Source of the DNA: Brevibacillus sp. DP1.3A
Lineage (GTDB): Bacteria > Bacillota > Bacilli > Brevibacillales > Brevibacillaceae
DNA: 64,000 bases
Direction: 5' to 3'
Assembly (NCBI RefSeq): GCF_013284245.2
Contig: NZ_CP085876.1
Span: 1,915,501-1,979,500, forward strand
In this document: in pieces, positions 1 through 8,370 of the stretch
Layout: the number at the start of each line of letters is the position of its first letter
Numbering within the stretch: the first letter of the stretch is position 1
Translations under genes and position numbers: made by a program
Notes under the pieces: generated by a model
Seen by the model: the letters and a program-made list of their open reading frames with translations, nothing else
What the model was told of the DNA's origin: nothing
The model's database searches: none

Positions 1-906
1 TCTACCGTCCCTGGCGTCATGCATGCGTGTGGTCATGATGCGCACACTTCCCAGCTATTAGGACTCGCTTCTGTTTTGGCAGCACATCGTGAGCAGTTTG
101 CCGGTGAAATTCGCTTTGTCTTTCAGCATGCGGAAGAGGAAAATCCGGGCGGAGCTACCCAAATGGTTCAGGATGGTGCAGTAGATGGCGTCGATGCGAT
201 CTTTGGCGTTCATCTCTGGTCGATGTTCCCTGTGGGGAAGGTATACATTAGCGCAGGTCCCCTGATGGCGAATACGGACGACTTTTCCATCGAGATCAAA
301 GGAAAAGGGGGACACGGTGCTGTTCCAGAAGAAACCGTCGACTCCATTGTGATCGGTTCACAAATCGTCGGTCATCTCCAAACGATTGCCAGCCGCAACG
401 TCAGCCCGTTAGAAAGTGTGGTCGTGACCGTGGGGACGTTCCACGGCGGAGACAGTACGAACATCATCGCAGATAGCTGTCGTTTGACAGGGACTGTCCG
501 CACCTTTTTGCCAGACGTCCGCGATCGTGCGGAGCAGCGCCTGACAGAAATTGCGGAGGGGACAGCTGCCATGATGGGAGGCAGCGCTACAGTTGTCTAC
601 GATCGAGGGTATCCAGCCGTCATTAACCATGAAAAAGAAGCAACGATCGCACAGGAAGCAGCCATTGCTGCATTCGGAGTTGGTCGCGTGGAATCGATGA
701 AGCCGTTGATGGGTGGCGAGGACTTTTCGTACTACTTGGAAAAGGTGCCCGGCGCTTACTTGTTCGTAGGAGCAGGCAATCCAGAAAAACTGGCGACATA
801 TCCCCATCATCATCCACGTTTTGATATCGACGAGGATGCCATGTTAATCGCAGGCGAGCTCTTGGGACGAACAGCCCTGCACTATTTGGAAATACATCAA
901 CAATAA
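1..906 (+). CDS. M20 family amidohydrolase (5' truncated)
   Basis: The reading frame is open from base 1, so the N-terminus lies outside the window; about 301 residues are visible. It belongs to the M20D group of metal-dependent N-acyl-amino-acid/hippurate amidohydrolases, which hydrolyse an amide bond to release a free amino acid. Visible support is the zinc-site motif ACGHDAHT at the start, the catalytic glutamate pair in HAEEENPGG, the dimerisation-domain GKGGHGA segment, GGEDFSYY, and the C-terminal HHHPRFDIDE histidine cluster. The substrate cannot be told from sequence. A terminator follows, so it ends its transcription unit. Confidence 0.9.
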   Translation, partial: STVPGVMHACGHDAHTSQLLGLASVLAAHREQFAGEIRFVFQHAEEENPGGATQMVQDGAVDGVDAIFGVHLWSMFPVGKVYISAGPLMANTDDFSIEIKGKGGHGAVPEETVDSIVIGSQIVGHLQTIASRNVSPLESVVVTVGTFHGGDSTNIIADSCRLTGTVRTFLPDVRDRAEQRLTEIAEGTAAMMGGSATVVYDRGYPAVINHEKEATIAQEAAIAAFGVGRVESMKPLMGGEDFSYYLEKVPGAYLFVGAGNPEKLATYPHHHPRFDIDEDAMLIAGELLGRTALHYLEIHQQ

Positions 907-923
907 GAAAATTCATGAAAGAT

Positions 924-959
924 GCGCTTTTGCCTACATAGGACAAAGGCGCTTTTTTT
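924..959 (+). terminator. Rho-independent terminator of the M20 gene
   Basis: GCGCTTTTG pairs with CAAAGGCGC, with a short inner CC/GG extension across a bulged A, then seven T. It covers the ATG at 922, which argues against using that ATG as the start of the next gene. Confidence 0.8.
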
Positions 960-1023
960 GCTTTCAACCATAAGCTATACGAGGCTAGCTAGAAAATTGA
1001 ATAAGGGAGGGAGTGGCCTTTCG

Positions 1024-2115
1024 GTGAGAAAACGGATAGGCGTACTGACCTACCGAGGAGAATCAGGCTTTGTCGAGCCCGGCTTTTTACGAAGGCTGGT
1101 TGAGGAAGGGAGAGAATTGGGGGCAGAGGTTTTTTTGTTTAGCCCACAAGATGTCCAGTTTGCAGAAAAGCGGATCAACGGTTTTGTACCAGATGGCACG
1201 AAGTGGAGACGAGAGCGTTTTGCCTGGCCCGATATTGTCATCGACCGTTATCGCTACTATCCATTGCCCAAGCATCGTGCCTATTTGCCATTTCGCAAGC
1301 AAGACTTGTTTCGTTATGCGAATAACCGCTTCTCGAACAAATATGCCGTTCATCAGATTTTGATACAAGATCCTGAGCTACAGCGCTGGCTTCCCGAAAC
1401 ACTCCCCTACGACAGAAAAACGCTTGATGCGATGCTTGCCGATCATCGTCTGGTTTACTTCAAGCCGACAAACGGCACAGGTGGCAGAAGCATACTGCGT
1501 GTGGAGAAACGAGCAGGTCGCTACCTTTTGCATGGCAGGACCAAGAAGCAAGCCAAAAGCTGCGAAAAACTGGCGACGCTCACAGAGGTGTGCGAGCGGC
1601 TGGAGCATTGGATGAAGAATGAGAAGAGCGGAAACGAGCAGTTTTTTCTTCAACAGGGGCTACGGTTGTCATTGGTTCCCAAGCGAACAGTAGATGCTCG
1701 CATGCTTGTGCAAAAGGACGGGAAGGGTCAGTGGTGTTTGACCGGGATGGGCATTCGCGTTGGGCCGATACAATCGTCCACCTCGAATTTGCATGGGGGA
1801 GGAACCGCTTTGCCTGCGGTTTCCTTTTTGGTCCAACGATTTGGTCAGGAAATGGCAGAGCGGATTGTGCTGGAATGCAAGGAGCTCGCGATCAAGACTG
1901 TCACACGCATTGAAGAGCATTTCGGCCTGATGATGGAGTTTGGCTTTGATCTGGGGATTGATATTCACGGGAATGTTTGGATTATCGAAATCAATCCGAA
2001 GCCAGGCAGAGAAATTTTCAAGCAGTTGCGTCAGCACCAGCGATATAAGATGGCGGTTCGACGGCCGTTGGAGTACGCGTTGTATCTCGTTAATAAGAGC
2101 AATCTGACCGAATGA
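1024..2115 (+). CDS. YheC/YheD-type ATP-grasp protein (spore coat associated)
   Basis: A 363-residue protein of the YheC/YheD family, linked to the endospore coat in Bacillus and built on an ATP-grasp fold (ATP-dependent carboxylate-amine ligase chemistry; substrate unknown). The N-terminus VRKRIGVLTYRGESG is typical of the family; the glycine-rich ATP loop YFKPTNGTGGRS lies in the middle and the metal-binding IIEINPKPGR near the C-terminus. I chose GTG at 1024 because GGGAGGGAG lies just upstream, while the in-frame ATG at 922 is buried in the preceding terminator. Expected in sporulating cells; no sigma-E/K promoter was confidently recognised. Confidence 0.85.
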   Translation: MRKRIGVLTYRGESGFVEPGFLRRLVEEGRELGAEVFLFSPQDVQFAEKRINGFVPDGTKWRRERFAWPDIVIDRYRYYPLPKHRAYLPFRKQDLFRYANNRFSNKYAVHQILIQDPELQRWLPETLPYDRKTLDAMLADHRLVYFKPTNGTGGRSILRVEKRAGRYLLHGRTKKQAKSCEKLATLTEVCERLEHWMKNEKSGNEQFFLQQGLRLSLVPKRTVDARMLVQKDGKGQWCLTGMGIRVGPIQSSTSNLHGGGTALPAVSFLVQRFGQEMAERIVLECKELAIKTVTRIEEHFGLMMEFGFDLGIDIHGNVWIIEINPKPGREIFKQLRQHQRYKMAVRRPLEYALYLVNKSNLTE

Positions 2116-2146
2116 GGGATCTTCCATAGAGGAAGGTCTCTTTTTT
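2114..2146 (+). terminator. Terminator after the YheC/YheD-type gene
   Basis: GAGG...CTTCC pairs with GGAAG...CTC around an ATAG loop with a small internal bulge, followed by six T. Confidence 0.6.
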
Positions 2147-2217
2147 GGGTATTTCCGTTTCTTTTCAGAGGGGGACACGGCATAATAATAAAAAAATGCA
2201 CAAGAGGTGAAACGCAC

Positions 2218-3057
2218 ATGCAAAAACAATCCTTTTCCATCGCACTCGACGAGGAGTTGACACTGCGAGGAGACATTCATACGGAGGAAGCGGCAGGTAC
2301 AGCACAGCCACTGCTGCTGTTTTGCCATGGTTTTAAAGGCTTCAAGGATTGGGGAAGTTTTCCCTATATAGCCGATGAGCTGGCCAAGCAAGGCATTACC
2401 ACGATTCGCTTTAATTTTAGCTGCAATGGTGTAGGGGAGAGCTTGACGGAGTTCGACGAGCTGGAGAAATTCGGGCGCAATACGTATGCGCGTGAACTGG
2501 CTGATTTGCAAGCGTTGACGGAACGGATTTTGTCAGGCGAGCTTCCTGTACCTGATTATGTGGACAAAACGAAGCTGTACGTATTGGGACACAGCAAGGG
2601 CGGCGGTGACGCGATTCTATTCGGAGCGAACAACCTGCATGTGGCAGGGATTGTGACTTGGAACGGAATTGCTCATGTCGATTTGTTCGACGAGAAGCTG
2701 CGCCAACAAATAGAAGAGACAGGCGTTGGATACATAGCGAATGCGCGGACTGGTCAAGATATGCCAATCACGAGAGTTGTGATCGAGGATGTGGATAACA
2801 ATCTCCAAAAATACAATATTTTGGAACTTGTTTCTGCGATGGAGCAACCACTGTGCATCATCACAGGTGAAAAAGATTATGTCCGTCTGGTAGAGGGTGC
2901 AAAAAGAATTCATCAGGCTGCCAAAAACAGCGAGTTGCACTGGATAGAAGGCGGAGATCATACATTTAACACGCGTCATCCGTTTGCGGGTACATCGGCT
3001 CCATTGGAAGCAGCGATCAAGCAAACCGTCGCATTTGTCCGCACCCCACGGACATAG
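2218..3057 (+). CDS. Alpha/beta hydrolase
   Basis: A 279-residue cytoplasmic serine hydrolase of the alpha/beta fold. The oxyanion-hole region is LLLFCHGFKGFKDWG (residues about 32-46), the nucleophile elbow is GHSKGG with Ser126, and a later Asp (ITGEKDY) and His (GGDHTFN) complete a plausible triad. There is no signal peptide. The substrate is unknown; family members are carboxylesterases or acyl-peptidase-like. The ATG at 2218 has AAGAGGTGA upstream. It is monocistronic between a terminator and the cimA promoter region. Confidence 0.85.
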   Translation: MQKQSFSIALDEELTLRGDIHTEEAAGTAQPLLLFCHGFKGFKDWGSFPYIADELAKQGITTIRFNFSCNGVGESLTEFDELEKFGRNTYARELADLQALTERILSGELPVPDYVDKTKLYVLGHSKGGGDAILFGANNLHVAGIVTWNGIAHVDLFDEKLRQQIEETGVGYIANARTGQDMPITRVVIEDVDNNLQKYNILELVSAMEQPLCIITGEKDYVRLVEGAKRIHQAAKNSELHWIEGGDHTFNTRHPFAGTSAPLEAAIKQTVAFVRTPRT

Positions 3058-3175
3058 AAAAAACCTCTATTTTCCTGCGTTTTCTTTCCATTTGGGCTGT
3101 GGTATACTGGGAATCGTCTAACGGTTAGAATGATGTGATTATTCAGAAAAATAACAGAACAGGTGGAGAAGAAAC

Positions 3176-4798
3176 ATGAATAGCAAGGTGTATCTGTATG
3201 ATACGACCCTGCGAGATGGTACGCAGGGAGAGGGGATCAGCCTGTCGGTAGAAGACAAGATAAAGATCGCACTGCGGCTGGACCAGTTTGGTATTGATTT
3301 TATTGAAGGCGGTTGGCCGGGCAGCAATCCAAAGGACATGGCTTTTTTTGAGCGTATCCGGGAGATTTCGCTGCAGCACGCAAAGGTAACGGCTTTTGGC
3401 AGTACCTGTAGACCGAATGTAGCTGCTGCCGATGATGACAATCTGCAAGCGTTGATCTTAAGCGGAGCCTCGGCAGCGGCGATCTTCGGGAAATCCTGGG
3501 ACTTGCACGTGACGGATGCTCTCAAGACGACATTGGAAGAAAACGTGCGCATGGTCGCTGATTCGGTCGCATTTTTAAAAGAAAACGGACTGACGACTCT
3601 CTTTTTGGCAGAGCATTTCTTCGATGGGTACAAGGCAAATCCGCGCTACGCATTGCGAGTGCTGGAAGCGGCAGAAGAAGCAGGAGCTGACTGGATCGTT
3701 CTCTGTGATACAAATGGCGGGACACTGCCGCATGAAGTCTATGATATTGTCAAAACGACTGTGGGCCATCTGCGGACGCCTGTAGGCATTCATCCGCATA
3801 ATGACAGCGGAGTGGCAGTTGCCAATGCACTAGCTGCGATTCAGGCGGGCGCACAGCAAGTACAAGGAACCATTAATGGCATCGGTGAGCGCTGTGGGAA
3901 CGTCAACCTGATCTCAGTGGTTCCGAATTTGCAGCTCAAGCTCGGCCATCACTGTGTGAGCACTGATCAATTGCAGGAGCTGACCCAGCTGTCTCGCTAT
4001 GTAGCGGAAATTGCCAACATGACGATGCCGAACAACCAGCCGTTTGTCGGGTACAGTGCTTTTGCTCACAAGGGTGGTATTCACGTAAGCGCCGTTATGC
4101 GCGATCCGAAAACGTACGAGCACATCGAGCCGGAAAACATCGGCAACAAACGTCGCGTACTCGTTTCTGAGCTCGCTGGCCAAAGCAATTTGCTCGCCAA
4201 AATGGAAGAGCTGGAGATCGATCTTTCGTTGGATCGCGAAAAGGCGAGAGAAATCATTACACACATCAAAGAGCGCGAATTCCAAGGCTATCAATATGAG
4301 GGAGCAGAGGCTTCGCTCACGCTGATGCTGTTGGAAGCCTCCGGTAAGCTGAAAAACCTGTTCAATCTAGACTCCTTCAAGATCATGCTGGAAAAGGCAG
4401 CCGTCCAATCGATCACGTCGGAGGCGACTGTGAAGCTGCGTGTAAACGGGGAATCTGTCCATACGGCTGCTGATGGCAATGGTCCGGTGAATGCGCTGGA
4501 CAATGCGATGCGAAAAGCGTTGGAAAGCTACTACCCGTGCATTGCAAAAATGCAGCTGGAGGATTACAAGGTGCGTGTCTTGGACGAAAACGGCGCGACT
4601 GCCGCAAAAGTACGCGTCCTGATCGAATCCTCGAGCAACGGCGAAAAGTGGAGCACAGTCGGCGTCTCCACCAACGTCATCGAAGCAAGCTGGGAAGCGC
4701 TGGCAGACAGTATCCGTTACTTGCTGTGGAAAGAAGGCTGCGAGGAAGTCGGAAGCCTTGCTTCCTCCGGGACGCGCGTAGGGATTGTGAATCATTAA
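3176..4798 (+). CDS. cimA: (R)-citramalate synthase
   Basis: Condenses pyruvate and acetyl-CoA to citramalate, giving a threonine-independent route to 2-oxobutyrate for isoleucine. The 540-residue length fits CimA: an N-terminal HMGL-like TIM barrel beginning YLYDTTLRDGTQGEG (residues about 6-20), the metal-binding GIHPHNDSG, GTINGIGERCGN, and a C-terminal LeuA-type regulatory domain from about residue 400. That ending, with the DTTLRDGTQGEG form, separates it from homocitrate synthase. AGGTGGAGAAG precedes the ATG. It is alone between its own promoter region and a strong terminator; no leucine or T-box leader was seen in the 118-base gap. Confidence 0.9.
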   Translation: MNSKVYLYDTTLRDGTQGEGISLSVEDKIKIALRLDQFGIDFIEGGWPGSNPKDMAFFERIREISLQHAKVTAFGSTCRPNVAAADDDNLQALILSGASAAAIFGKSWDLHVTDALKTTLEENVRMVADSVAFLKENGLTTLFLAEHFFDGYKANPRYALRVLEAAEEAGADWIVLCDTNGGTLPHEVYDIVKTTVGHLRTPVGIHPHNDSGVAVANALAAIQAGAQQVQGTINGIGERCGNVNLISVVPNLQLKLGHHCVSTDQLQELTQLSRYVAEIANMTMPNNQPFVGYSAFAHKGGIHVSAVMRDPKTYEHIEPENIGNKRRVLVSELAGQSNLLAKMEELEIDLSLDREKAREIITHIKEREFQGYQYEGAEASLTLMLLEASGKLKNLFNLDSFKIMLEKAAVQSITSEATVKLRVNGESVHTAADGNGPVNALDNAMRKALESYYPCIAKMQLEDYKVRVLDENGATAAKVRVLIESSSNGEKWSTVGVSTNVIEASWEALADSIRYLLWKEGCEEVGSLASSGTRVGIVNH

Positions 4799-4805
4799 CA
4801 AAGTG

Positions 4806-4840
4806 AACCAGCCCGGGCAGATGCCGTCGGGCTGGTTTTC
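4806..4840 (+). terminator. cimA terminator
   Basis: Perfect 10-bp stem AACCAGCCCG / CGGGCTGGTT followed by a short T run. Confidence 0.85.
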
Positions 4841-4861
4841 CTTTGGTGTACAAGTTTTAGA

Positions 4862-5031
4862 AAGCACCATTGTGTGAGTGATGTACTTGCGACCTGTTGA
4901 CTAAGCCATACAGATAAAGCAACTAACTCCTGTGCTTGATAGTTACTCTTTCGCTGAACGAATCCTTTTTCTGTGGTTAGGTGTTCTAGAACATGAGGAG
5001 ACATATGTCGTTGTAATTCTTCAGCAATCAG
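4862..5031 (-). pseudogene. N-terminal remnant of an IS4-type transposase
   Basis: On the minus strand, about 55 codons read LIAEELQRHMSPHVLEHL, then GFVQRKSNYQAQELVALSVW, then LSQQVASTSLTQW. I recognise this as the beginning of an IS4-family transposase (recalled consensus EELQ...FVQRKSK...CVWLSQQVASTSLTQLCS). An in-frame TAG lies directly upstream of the first recognisable residue, and similarity stops after SLTQW, where the frame runs into the cimA terminator. The DDE catalytic domain is absent, so this is a dead fragment. No terminal inverted repeats or target duplication were found. The rest of the 400-base gene-free stretch up to the acetyltransferase shows nothing else I can name. Confidence 0.6.
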
Positions 5032-5195
5032 CTAAGGTTCATCAAGAATCGAAGGTTCATAAAGAAACGCCATCCTTTCGAATAATTCTACAGAAAGGAT
5101 AACGCCTTCTTTACTTTATGGATAGTGCAAAACCTTAGCTTTATAGCGTTGGAGCGGTGCCTCATATAGCCGTTTAATAATTATTTCTGTTACCT

Positions 5196-5741
5196 TTATA
5201 CATCTAAGCTGTTGATGATCGCTAATATTTGATGATCTGTCCATTTGCCATTAATCTTTATATTTTCTTTCGCTATACCTTCTTTTTTAAACCCTACTTT
5301 TTCTAATACACGAATAGATGCTAAATTGTCAGGCATAGCTCCTGCTTCAATTCTATGTAGTTTTAATTCTCTAAAAGCAAAGTCTACAACAAGTTGAAGA
5401 GCTTCTGTTGTATAGCCCTTTGAATTATACTCCTTATCTAAAGTAAATCCCGTATAACAGCTTTGGAAGTTTCCCCTAGCAATTTGAGTTAATGAAATGT
5501 CTCCGATAAGTTTATCAGTTGCTTTTAAAAAGATTCCAAAAGCATATACTTGCCCTTCATCTGTCTTTTTTAATACCTGTTCAATGCGTATTTTTTGATG
5601 TTCTTCTGTATAAAAGGCTTCTGGGAGTAATGGGCAAACTCGTTGAAAAAAATCGCGATTTCTAGTATGTAATTTAGCTAACTCGCTGGCGTCAGAAATC
5701 TTGTAAAGTCGAAGATATATTTGTTCTCCTACTAGTTTCAT
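5196..5741 (-). CDS. GNAT acetyltransferase, RimJ/RimL type
   Basis: A 181-residue GNAT-fold enzyme transferring an acetyl group from acetyl-CoA to an amine, probably a protein N-terminus or small molecule. It starts with the RimJ/L-like LVGEQIYLRLYKISDASELA, has the acetyl-CoA loop around EYNSKGYTTEALQLV and the terminal NLASIRVLEKVGFKKEG motif. The start has GGAGGGG upstream. Its base composition is clearly more AT-rich than its neighbours (many AAA, TTA and ATA codons), and it lies beside a transposase remnant, so recent horizontal acquisition is likely. The substrate is unknown. Confidence 0.85.
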   Translation of the reverse strand: MKLVGEQIYLRLYKISDASELAKLHTRNRDFFQRVCPLLPEAFYTEEHQKIRIEQVLKKTDEGQVYAFGIFLKATDKLIGDISLTQIARGNFQSCYTGFTLDKEYNSKGYTTEALQLVVDFAFRELKLHRIEAGAMPDNLASIRVLEKVGFKKEGIAKENIKINGKWTDHQILAIINSLDV

Positions 5742-6013
5742 AAAACCCCTCCGATATCCTTTTACTACAATTTTATCATGGTTAATGAAATGTATTCATT
5801 TCAAGTTAACATAATGTCACATTATCAGTAGTCAACAATGGATAGAATTTTCGTTATGGGGGGATTTTGATTTTTTAGGTTGATGGGCATGTGGTGGTAC
5901 CCCTTCCCTGAGAAACTACCGCCCGTAGGGTGGCTTTGGCTCGACGGTCCCCTATTGGAAGTGGAGACGGACAGTCAATCCACCATGTTAACCCAAACCA
6001 GAAAAACCTTCGG
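5742..6013. other. Intergenic stretch with no recognisable gene
   Basis: About 270 bases between two minus-strand genes. The part near 5742-5810 carries the AT-rich promoter region of the acetyltransferase. The part around 5875-5960 is abruptly GC-rich, with a short CCGCCC-GTA-GGGTGG hairpin at about 5921-5935 lacking a T run. It could be the end of a lost insertion sequence, but I could not identify one. Confidence 0.4.
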
Positions 6014-6877
6014 TCACGGTTGTGCAGAAGAAACCGGACGATCAATCAGCTGCCGCAGCTTCGTTTCCGTGGCAGAATTTGGGTCAGGCGTGTAAATGCT
6101 ACACCGCAAATCTGCGCTCCCGGAGACTTGCAGCGAGGTCAGATGAAAGAGCATTTTCCCTGCCTTTGCATGACGGAATTCCAGTAAAACCTCCGGGGCT
6201 GAGCTGACACGGCTCTGCTCCCAAAGGTCGTGAAAGTCGGGATGAACCTGCCGCATTTCGCTTAAAAACTGCTCGTACCACTCGTCCTCTACATACTGAC
6301 CGTAATTGGCGCGAAAAATCGCAAGAAAGCCGCTGACGAAATGCTCCCAGTTGACGGCCAGCCGTCGTAATTCCTTTCGTGTAAACACCAGGCGGATCAA
6401 ATTGCGCTCTTCATAAGGGATTTGTTCAAAATCGAGAAAGACATGTGCGGCTGCCTCGTTCCAGCCCACAATATGACTGCGTCGATCTGAAATGATGGTT
6501 GGACACGAGCGCAACTCTTTTAAGATTCGTTTCAGGGCAGGATTGATCTTCGGCGGTTCATCTTTTTGCACGTTTTGCCCGACTCCAGTGCCTGTCTCCA
6601 GTGCCAGCGCATACAAATATTTGCGCTCATCGACGGTAAGCTGCAAGGCTCTCGCTACCGCATCTAGAACAGAAGGAGAGACCTTGATGTCGCGGCCCTG
6701 TTCCAGCCATGTATACCAGGTGGAGCTAACCCCCGCGAGCTGAGCAACTTCTTCTCTTCGTAGTCCGGGGGTTCTTCTGCGCGTCCCAGGAGCCAGCCCG
6801 ACCGATTGTGGCAGGATTTTGGCGCGCTGCGCTTTTAAAAAAGTAGACAGTGCCTGCAAACGCGTTTGCTGATTCAT
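6014..6877 (-). CDS. XRE-type regulator with MmyB ligand-binding domain
   Basis: A 287-residue DNA-binding protein. The N-terminal helix-turn-helix (RREEVAQLAGVSSTWYTWLEQGRDIKVS, residues about 38-65) is followed by the MmyB/MLTR-like C-terminal PAS-like domain, with the typical AHVFLDFEQIPYEERN and HPDFHDLWEQSRV segments. Members of this family bind fatty-acid-like ligands and often control a divergent oxidoreductase or lipid gene. Here the divergent gene is fabF, which fits a lipid-linked role by inference. GGAGATGGAGAG precedes the ATG. The shared intergenic region carries a dyad operator candidate. Confidence 0.88.
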   Translation of the reverse strand: MNQQTRLQALSTFLKAQRAKILPQSVGLAPGTRRRTPGLRREEVAQLAGVSSTWYTWLEQGRDIKVSPSVLDAVARALQLTVDERKYLYALALETGTGVGQNVQKDEPPKINPALKRILKELRSCPTIISDRRSHIVGWNEAAAHVFLDFEQIPYEERNLIRLVFTRKELRRLAVNWEHFVSGFLAIFRANYGQYVEDEWYEQFLSEMRQVHPDFHDLWEQSRVSSAPEVLLEFRHAKAGKMLFHLTSLQVSGSADLRCSIYTPDPNSATETKLRQLIDRPVSSAQP

Positions 6878-6917
6878 GGTACACTCTCCATCTCCTCAAC
6901 TGGTTAAGTTTGTTAGA

Positions 6918-6936
6918 CTAGTACTCATTATACTAG
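6918..6936. promoter_or_regulatory. Dyad operator candidate between the MmyB-type regulator and fabF
   Basis: Perfect inverted repeat CTAGTA-N7-TACTAG. On the minus strand the spacer includes TATAAT (6927-6932), a candidate -10 for the regulator, suggesting autorepression. Binding by the MmyB protein is inferred only from position and symmetry. Confidence 0.5.
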
Positions 6937-7012
6937 GACAAACAACAACTTGTAATAGGATAACGCATGTGACAAGATGATTTCCATAAGGCACTCGAAT
7001 TGGAGGCTATTC

Positions 7013-8245
7013 ATGGAAAAAGTCGTTGTCACAGGTATGGGAGTGATCTCCCCGATAGGGAATACAGTGAATCAGTTTTGGAACAGTCTCGTGCAAGGGA
7101 AGTCTGGTATCTCGCCTATTGATACTTTTGATACAGCACGCAATAAAACGAAAATCGCAGGTTTGGTGCGAGATTTTGATCCGGTGGAGCGTTTTGGGCG
7201 CAAAGAAGCGCGGCGAATGGATCGCTTTTGCCAGTTTGCCCTTGCTGCTGTAGAAGAAGCACTAGAGGATGCAGAGCTTCGGTTGGACGAGTTGGACCGC
7301 GAGCGAATCGGGGTATATGTAGGCTCTGGCATTGGTGGGGTAGCGACACTGCTTGAGCAGCATGATGTCCTACGTGAGCGAGGTCCTGAGCGGATTAGCC
7401 CGACGCTGGTTCCCATGCTCATCTCCAATATGGCAGCAGCGATGATCAGCATTAAGTACGGTCTGTACGGGCCGACAATGTCCCCTGTTACGGCTTGCTC
7501 GATTGGGAATACGTCTATCGGAGAGGCTTTCCGACTCATTCGAACGGGTGGAGCGGATGTCGTCATCGCAGGAGGGTCTGAGGCAGCAGTGACGGACATC
7601 TCTCTCGCTAGCTTTAGCAATGCGACGGCATTGTCAACGAGAAATGATGATCCAGCAGGAGCGAGTCGGCCTTTTGATGCCCAGCGGGATGGGTTCGTCA
7701 TGGCAGAAGGTGCCGGCATTGTGATATTGGAATCAGAATCACACGCCAAGAAAAGAAACGCCCGGATGTATGCCGAGGTGATTGGCTATGGGGCAAGCTC
7801 TGACGCCTATCATATGGTAGCGACACATCCAGAAGGAATCGGTCCCTACCGTGCGATGAAATGGGCCCTCCAGGAAGCAGGGGTGCAAACGACAGACGTG
7901 GATGTTATCAGTGCGCACGCGACCAGCACAGAAATCGGAGACCGTTCCGAGACACTGGCAATCAAAAAGCTGTTTGGCGAGCATGCGTACCGTGTACCGA
8001 TCACCGCCAACAAATCGATGACGGGTCATATGTTTGGTGCAGCTGGGGGGGCGGAGGCGATCGCCCTGATTAAGAGCCTACAAGAAGGAATCATTCCCCC
8101 GACGATCAATCAGGAGGAGCAAGACCCGAACTGCGATCTGGACTATGTGCCAAATACAGCACGCAAAGCCGCGCTCGACATCGGCATGTCCAATTCCTTT
8201 GGCTTTGGCGGTCATAATGCAGTCATCGTGTTGAAAAAAGTGTAA
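7013..8245 (+). CDS. fabF: Beta-ketoacyl-ACP synthase II
   Basis: Elongates acyl-ACP with malonyl-ACP in type II fatty acid synthesis. The 410-residue thiolase-fold enzyme has Cys162 in VTACSIG and His302 and His339 (SAHATST, NKSMTGHMFGAAG), the KAS Cys-His-His triad, and ends with the usual MSNSFGFGGHNAV. The start at 7013 is supported by TGGAGGCT; the in-frame ATG at 6977 lacks a site. The active-site context is slightly unusual (TACSIG instead of TACATG/STG, SAHATST instead of NAHGTST), and the gene is not beside fabH or acpP. It may be a second FabF with a specialised or regulated role rather than the housekeeping copy. Confidence 0.85.
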   Translation: MEKVVVTGMGVISPIGNTVNQFWNSLVQGKSGISPIDTFDTARNKTKIAGLVRDFDPVERFGRKEARRMDRFCQFALAAVEEALEDAELRLDELDRERIGVYVGSGIGGVATLLEQHDVLRERGPERISPTLVPMLISNMAAAMISIKYGLYGPTMSPVTACSIGNTSIGEAFRLIRTGGADVVIAGGSEAAVTDISLASFSNATALSTRNDDPAGASRPFDAQRDGFVMAEGAGIVILESESHAKKRNARMYAEVIGYGASSDAYHMVATHPEGIGPYRAMKWALQEAGVQTTDVDVISAHATSTEIGDRSETLAIKKLFGEHAYRVPITANKSMTGHMFGAAGGAEAIALIKSLQEGIIPPTINQEEQDPNCDLDYVPNTARKAALDIGMSNSFGFGGHNAVIVLKKV

Positions 8246-8252
8246 CGAATAG

Positions 8253-8299
8253 AGTCTGTTTCCGTAGTCTCCGGTAGACTATGAGAGCAGGCTTTTTTC
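8253..8299 (+). terminator. fabF terminator
   Basis: AGTCTGTT pairs with AGCAGGCT (with GU pairs) around an inner TAGTC/GACTA hairpin, followed by six T. Confidence 0.7.
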
Positions 8300-8315
8300 A
8301 TTTCGGTAAAAAATG

Positions 8316-8321
8316 TGAAAC
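8316..8321 (+). promoter_or_regulatory. ECF-type -35 element candidate
   Basis: TGAAAC lies about 50 bases before the sigma gene start and matches the -35 core of SigW/X-type promoters, suggesting autoregulation. A matching CGTC/CGTA -10 is not clear at the expected 16-base spacing, so this is weak. Confidence 0.3.
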
Positions 8322-8370
8322 GTTTTACAGTCCTGATTTCTCTAACTGGGGAGAAAAGGAGGGGAGAAGA

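Noticed and set aside
1669-2511. 280-codon minus-strand frame spanning two genes
   Set aside because: It crosses the YheC/YheD-type gene, a terminator and the alpha/beta hydrolase start; no recognisable domain.
5880-6187. Short plus-strand frames in and near the end of the MmyB-type gene
   Set aside because: Arg/Gln-rich frames antisense to the regulator, with no support.
8316-8345. Complete SigW/X-type autoregulatory promoter before the first ECF gene
   Set aside because: Only the TGAAAC -35 is convincing; no CGTC or CGTA -10 at the right spacing, so it is listed only as a weak -35 candidate.
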